Shown here: positions 59,320-64,000 of the stretch, in pieces | Position numbering within the stretch: position 1 is the first letter of the stretch | How the letters are laid out: the number at the start of each line of letters is the position of its first letter | Assembly (NCBI GenBank): GCA_963846495.1 | Contig: CAWJWP010000035.1 | Span: forward strand, 434,001 to 498,000 | Direction of reading: 5' to 3' | Length of the DNA stretch: 64,000 nt | From: DASYQD01 sp963846495 | GTDB taxonomy: Bacteria > Acidobacteriota > Thermoanaerobaculia > Multivoradales > JAIOJS01 | Made by a program: the position numbers and the translations under genes | Notes under the pieces: model-generated | The model's database searches: none | What the model was told of the DNA's origin: nothing | The model's input: the letters and a program-made list of their open reading frames with translations, nothing else

Positions 59320-60430
59320 TCAGCAGATCCTCGGCAGCGGGTCGCCGACGAGCTGGTCCATCACGCGCCGGCCGCCGAAGGCGGTCTCGACCAGCACCAT
59401 GCCCGGCGGCTCGGTCCTGACCTCGCCGATCTCGGCCGCGCTGCTCGCCGCCCGGCACCGCGCGCAGCGCGGCGAGCGCCGCCGTCGGCCGCCTCGGGCG
59501 CGACGAAGGCGACGAGCTTGCCCTCGTTGGCCACGTACATCGGGTCGATGCCGAGGATCTCGGCCGCGCCGGCGACCGCCGGGTCGACCGGCACGTCGGC
59601 CTCGCGCACGAGCATCGCGACGCCGCGACGCGCGCGCGAGCTCGTTGAGCACCGACGCCACGCCGCCGCGGGTGGCGTCGCGCAGGCAGCGCAGCGCCGG
59701 GCCCGGCGGCGTCGAGCAGCGCGTCGACCGCCGGCCACAGCGAGCGCGTGTCGGACTCGATCGTCGGCGCTCGAGCTCGAACTCGCCGCGCGCGAGCATG
59801 ATCGCCGTGCCGTGCTCGCCGATCGAGCCCGGAGACGAGGATGCGGTCGCCGGGCCGCAGCGCGCGCGGGCGACAGCGCGCGCGCGCGGGTCGACGCGCC
59901 CGAGGCCGGTCGTGCAGACGTACATGCCGTCGGCGTGGCCGCGCTCGACGACCTTCGTGTCGCCGGCGACGATCTCGACGCCGGCCGCGCGCGGCGGCCG
60001 CGCGCGATCGCCTCGACCTCGGCCGCGCAGCTCGTCCGCCGTCCAGGCCCTCCTCGAGGATGAGCGAGAGGCGTCAGCGCGAGCGGGCGCGCGCCCGCGA
60101 CGGCGAGGTCGTTGACCGTGCCGTTGACCGCCAGCTCGCCGATCGAGCCGCCCGGGAAGCGGAGCGGCTTGACGACGAAGCGAGTCGGTGGTCAGCGCGA
60201 GCCGCGCGCCGTCGACGGCGACGGCGCCCGCGTCGCCCAGCTGCGTCGAGCGCGCGCGAGCCGAAGCGCGGGCACGAGCAGGCCCTCGATCAGCGTCTGC
60301 GTCGCCTTGCCGCCGGCGCCGTGGGCCATCGTGATGCGCTCGTCGCGGAACTTCGCGCGCTTGCGCGCGCGGTCTCGATGATGCCGAGGATCCGCTGCCT
60401 CGCGGCTCGGACGGCGGCGCGTCGCCTCAC
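59320..60430 (-). CDS. hypE: hydrogenase maturation protein HypE (frameshifted)
   Basis: Blocks: ITMAHGAGGKATQTLIEGLL, VAGDTKVVERGHADGMYVCT, LRCLRDATRGGVASVLNELA, ILGIDPMYVANEGKLVAFVA and the C-terminal VMDQLVGDPLPRIC, whose final cysteine is the HypE residue that is carbamoylated and dehydrated to the thiocyanate giving the iron its CN ligands. About 350 residues; start uncertain; many indels. Confidence 0.88.
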
Positions 60431-61548
60431 ACGACCTCCCGCTCCCGCGCGAAGCGGCCGTAGTTGTAGTAGGCCGCGCAGGCGCCCTCGCTGCGAGACC
60501 ATGCAGGTGCCGATCGGGCGCTCCGGCGTGCACGCGGTGCCGAACACCTTGCACTCCCACGGCTTGATGACGCCCTTGAGCACCTCGCCGCACTGGCACG
60601 CCTTCGGGTCGGCGACGCGCACGCCGGGCACCGCGAAGCGCCGCTCGGCGTCGAAGTCGGCGTAGGCGTCGGACAGCTTCAGCGCCGCTCTGGGAGATGA
60701 AGCCCAGCCCGCGCCACTCGAAGTGCGGGCGCAGCTCGAAGACCTCGGCCATCACCTCGAGCGCGCGCAGGTTGCCCTCGTAGGGGACGACGCGCTTGTA
60801 CTGGTTCTCGACCTCGCAGCGGCCCTCGGCGAGCTGGCGCAGGATCATGTGGACCGCCTGCAGGACGTCGAGCGGCTCGAAGCCCGGAGACCACGACCGG
60901 CTTGCCGTAGTCGGCCGGGATGAACTCGAACGGCCGCGCGCCGACGACCGTCGAGACGTGGCCCGGGCCGATGAAGCCGTCGAGGCGCAGGTCGGGCGAG
61001 TCGAGCAGCGCGCGCAGCGGCGGCACGATCGTCACGTGGTTGCACATGCACGAGAAGTTGGCGACGCCCTCGGCCTTCGCGCGCTTGAGCGTCAGCGCGG
61101 TCGACGGCGCGGTCGTCTCGAAGCCGATCGCGAAGAAGACGACCTCGCGGTCGGGGTTCGCCTTGGCGATCCGCAGCGCGTCGAGCGGCGAGTAGACCAT
61201 CCGGACGTCGGCGCCCTCGCGCCTTGGCGTCGAGCAGCGTGCCCGTCGAGCCCGGGCACGCGCATCATGTCGCCGAAGCAGGTGAAGATCACGCCGGGCT
61301 CGTGCGCGATCGCGATGCCGTCGTCGACGCGGCCCATCGGGATCACGCAGACCGGGCAGCCGGGGCCGTGCACGAGCTCGACGTTCGCCGGCAGCAGGTC
61401 GTCGACGCCGTACTTGTAGATCGAGTGCGTGTGGCCGCCGCAGACCTCCATCACCTTGTAGTGGCGGCCCGGCTCGACCGTCGGCGAGGATCTCGCCCGC
61501 CAGCGCGCGGCCGAGCTCGGCGTCGCGGAACTCGTCGACGAACCTCAT
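60427..61548 (-). CDS. hypD: hydrogenase maturation protein HypD (frameshifted)
   Basis: ATG at 61548 (MRFVDEFRDAELGRALAGEI). Blocks: MEVCGGHTHSIYKYGVDDLL, ELVHGPGCPVCVIPMGRVDD (catalytic cysteines), VVFFAIGFETTAPSTALTLK, ANFSCMCNHVTIVPPLRALL, IGPGHVSTVVGARPFEFIPA, ACQCGEVLKGVIKPWECKVF (Fe-S cluster). HypD with HypC carries the Fe(CN)2CO unit. The stop overlaps the start region of hypE. Confidence 0.9.
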
Positions 61549-61788
61549 GCGGCCGCTCCAGCGCGATCGCCGTGCCGGCGTGGACGAGCAGCGCGTCGCC
61601 CGGCGCGACGGGCTCGACGAGCGCGATCTCGACGGTCGCTGCGCGCGCCCGTCGGCGTCCTCGCAGAGCGCGAGGCCGCGCGCCGTCGTCGACCGCGCAC
61701 GACCGCATCGGGACCGCCTCGTCGCCGCAGGTGATGCAGTCGCGTCGTCGTCGCAGTGCGCGAGGCTCGGCCTCGCACGCGGCTCACT
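61545..61788 (-). CDS. second HypC/HupF-like chaperone (frameshifted)
   Basis: The shifted frame reads CITCGDEAVPM, then TVEIALVEPVAPGDALLVHA and GTAIALERP. The pattern of a CxxCGD N-terminus plus a PGDxxLVHAGxAI core is a HupF/HypC-like family member found beside hypC in actinobacterial clusters. About 80 residues. Starts at a GTG overlapping the hypC stop. Confidence 0.65.
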
Positions 61789-62037
61789 CGATCACGCTCG
61801 CCTTGAGCTCCTCGAGCTCCTGCTCGTACTCCGCGCCCATCTGCTCGAGCAGCCGGCGCGTGGCCAGCGCCTCCTCCTCGTCGACCTGCGAGATCGCGAA
61901 GCCGACGTGGATCAGGACCCAGTCGCCGGGGCCGACGCCGTCGCCGTCGGCGTCGAGCAGGCCGACGTTGACGTTGCGGCGCACGCCGGCGACGTCGACC
62001 CTGGCGAGGCGGTTGGCCTCGTCCGTCACCTCGAGAA
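61784..62037 (-). pseudogene. hypC: HypC chaperone, 5' end lost at a junction
   Basis: The frame reads QVLEVTDEANRLARVDVAGV, NVNVGLLDADGDGVGPGDWV and LIHVGFAISQVDEEEALATR to a stop at 61784. HypC normally begins MCLGIPGKV, with Cys2 essential; here these codons are absent and replaced by TetR sequence. The rest is intact in one frame, so the break is positional, at about 62,037-62,040. Confidence 0.75.
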
Positions 62038-62211
62038 CTTGGCGACGCCGGCGTCGCGCGCGATCGCCTCGATGCTGGTGGCGGCATAGCCCAGGTCGAG
62101 AAAGGAGCGCAGCGCGGTCTGCAGGAAGGCCTCGCGCAGTTCGCTGGCCTCTTCGGCGCTGGGCCGCCCGCGGGGTCGCCGGGCGGTCGAGGGCTTGGCG
62201 GGGTCGTTCAT
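62038..62211 (-). pseudogene. TetR-family regulator, N-terminal fragment only
   Basis: From an ATG at 62211: MNDPAKPSTARRPRGRPSAE, LREAFLQTALRSFLDLGYAA, TSIEAIARDAGVAK, the first helices of the TetR DNA-binding domain. The coding sequence stops being TetR after GVAK, exactly where hypC begins out of frame. The ligand domain (over 130 residues) is missing. Confidence 0.75.
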
Positions 62212-62287
62212 GCGCTGGTCTGGCTCGCTTCGGAAAAGGGGGATCACGACATGGTGCCACAGCGGCGCAGCACACCGCTTCGGGGTT

Positions 62288-63498
62288 TTACGGCAGAAAC
62301 AGGGCCTGCAGATCGCTCAGAAATCCAGGCCGCGCGCGGTCGGCCATACCCGGTGCAGGTCGCGCGCGACCAGGCCCTTGCGCTCGGCCTGCTCCAGGCC
62401 GCGCTGGATGGCGGTAACCGCAAGCCCCGTGCGCTCGGCGAACTGCGCCAGCGTAAAGCCCTCGGCCAGGCGCAGCGCATTGAGCATGAACTCGAATGGC
62501 AGATCCGCCCGCGCCACCTCGTCGCTCCTGCCACCGCGTCGCCGGCCAGCGCCTTGTCCATGTAGCGCGCCGGATCGCGAAAGCGCACCTGCCGCACGAT
62601 GCGATGCGGGAAGCCAGCTTGCCGTGCGCGCCGGCGCCGATGCCCAGGTAGTCGCCGAAGCGCCAGTAGTTGAGGTTGTGCGCGCAGCGATGGCCCGGCT
62701 CGCATAGGCGGAGATCTCGTAGCGTCCAGGCCGGCGGCGCCGGTGCGCGCCGCGATACGGTCCTGCATGTCGTAGGCCGAGTCGTCGTCGGGCAGCGCGC
62801 GGCGGGAACTTCGCGAAGTAGCGTGTTCGGCTCGAGCGTCAGGTGGTAGACCGACAGATGCGGCGGCGCGAGCGACAGCGCCTGGTCGAGGTCGCGCTCG
62901 CAGTCCTGCCAGGGTCTGGCCCGGCAGCGCGTACATCAGGTCGATATTGAAGTTGTCGAAGGCCGCGGCGCCTCTTCCACGGCGGCGCGCGCCTGCGCGC
63001 GCCGTGCATGCGGCCCAGCGCCTGCAGATGCGCGTCGTTGAAGCTCTGCATGCCGACCGACAAGCGCGTGACGCCGGCCGCGCGAAAGGCGCGGAAACGA
63101 TCGCGCTCGAAGGTGCCGGGGTTGGCCTCGAGCGTGATCTCGCCGTCGGCCTCGAGCTTGCAGGCGCGCGCGGATATCGGACAGCAGCCGGTCGATCGCC
63201 GCGGGCGAGAACAGGCTGGGCGTGCCGCCGCCGATAAAGACCGTATGGACCGTGCGGCCCCAGACCAGCGGCAGCGCGGCCTCGAGGTCGGCCACCAGCG
63301 CGTCGAGGTAGGCTTCTTCGGGCAGGTTGCGTCGCCGCCGCGCCTCGTGCGAATTGAAGTCGCAGTACGGGCACTTGCGCAGGCACCACGGCATATGGAC
63401 GTAGAGCGACAGCGGCGGCAGCGCGGCCAGTTGCAGCGGCCCGGGCCGCATGGTAGCACGCGTCGGCCTGCGCGGCGGCGCGGCCGCCGGCGTGTCAT
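62288..63498 (-). CDS. hemW: HemW-like radical SAM protein (frameshifted)
   Basis: Start at 63498 overlaps the rdgB stop (ATGA). Blocks: PPLSLYVHMPWCLRKCPYCD with the radical SAM CxxxCxxC motif, VHTVFIGGGTPSLFSPAAID (GGGTPS), VTRLSVGMQSFNDAHLQALG, FNIDLMYALPGQTLAG, and the HemW-type end LPFEFMLNALRLAEGFTLAQ and RVWPTARGLDFLSDLQALFL. About 390 residues. HemW is a haem chaperone related to HemN. Many indels. Confidence 0.87.
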
Positions 63499-64000
63499 CG
63501 GCTCGGCAGCCAGCGCTCGCGCATCAGCGCCAGCATGGCGCGCGCCGCCTGCCCGCGGTGGCTGTGCGCGTTCTTCAGCTCCGGCGGCAGCTGCGGCGGC
63601 GGTCTTGCCCAGCGCGGGCAGGAACATGCGGGTCGTAGCCGAAGCCGTTGTCGCCGCGCGGCTCGCGCGCGATCTCGCCGGCCGTGCGGCCCTCGGCAAT
63701 CAGCGGCTCGGGATCGGCGGCGGAGCGCAGCGCACCAGCATGCAGTATAGCGCGGCGCGGCGGTCGGCGACGCCGGCCAGCTGCTCGAGCAGTGCGCGTT
63801 TCACGTTGTCTGGCGTCGCCCTTCTCGTAGCCAACTGCGTGGCATAGAGGCGCGAGTCACGCCGGGCGCGCCGCCGAAGGCTTCGACGCACAGCCCGGAG
63901 TCGTCGGCCAGCGCGGGCAGGCCGCTGGCGCGGCCGCATGGCGCGCCTTGGCCAGCGCGTTCTCGACGAAGGTGCGCGTGCGGCTCCTCGGCCTCGCGGG
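63495..64000 (-). CDS. rdgB: RdgB/HAM1 dITP/XTP pyrophosphatase, 5' end cut by window edge (frameshifted)
   Basis: Blocks in shifted frames: RLYATQLA, NVKRALLEQLAGVADRRAAL, YCMLV, AREPRGDNGFGYDP (the conserved GDNGFGYDP motif), LGKTAAELPPELKNAHSHRG and QAARAMLALMRERWLPSR to a TGA at 63495. It hydrolyses non-canonical purine nucleotides. The rdgB-hemW order with an overlapping stop and start is usual in Proteobacteria. Confidence 0.85.

Overview
The window is about 70% GC, densely coded, and carries many single-base indels that look like uncorrected long-read errors. It appears to be a mosaic of three sources. Bases 1 to about 51,385 look like an Acidobacteriota genome, probably Thermoanaerobaculia-like: a TPR-CHAT protein, a DUF1501/DUF1800 pair, a PD40 Ser/Thr kinase, a DUF885 lipoprotein and a multihaem TPR cytochrome. 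Bases about 51,385 to 62,038 are a group 1h (high-affinity) [NiFe]-hydrogenase cluster of actinobacterial style. Bases 62,038 to 64,000 look proteobacterial (TetR fragment, hemW, rdgB). Both joins cut genes at both sides, so an assembly or read chimera is the simplest explanation.

Layout. 1-11.1 kb: CHAT protein, secreted DUF1501/DUF1800 pair, arginase-family protein, NudC, zinc-finger protein, an MntA-like nucleotidyltransferase with a decayed HepT partner, IlvE. 11.2-23.0 kb: a six-gene minus-strand defence operon with overlapping or abutting stops and starts: excisionase-like HTH, type III-like restriction subunit, DNA methyltransferase, IetA-like AAA ATPase, IetS-like subtilisin, and a UvrD-type helicase with an N-terminal RelE-like domain. 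A broken kinase gene lies at its 5' edge. 23.5-33.3 kb: beta-propeller protein, DoxX-like protein, lactate-oxidase-like enzyme, ABC exporter, DUF885 lipoprotein, DUF1361 protein, RsgA.

33.77-35.59 kb: an array of 19 tRNA genes on the plus strand. Five have non-canonical T loops whose changes covary with the D loop or within the T loop. One tRNA-Arg(CCG) is interrupted by about 75 bases exactly at the T stem/T loop boundary. This is the most unusual part of the window.

35.6-51.4 kb: membrane glycosyltransferase-like protein, DUF2905, multihaem cytochrome, FadN-like fatty acid oxidation protein, PLP decarboxylase, DUF1801, cation/proton antiporter, PD40 kinase, an aldo/keto reductase fused to a P-loop kinase and a HAD-like domain, DinB and DUF2834. 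51.4-62.0 kb: hypC, hypC2, hypD, hypE, hypA, hhyS, hhyL, NifU-like, DUF5947, small protein, DUF6084, accessory protein, maturation protease, DUF6893, hypB (transcription order, right to left). These would build an enzyme that oxidises trace hydrogen. Coordinates in frameshifted genes are outer limits of the intended gene, not of a single open frame.
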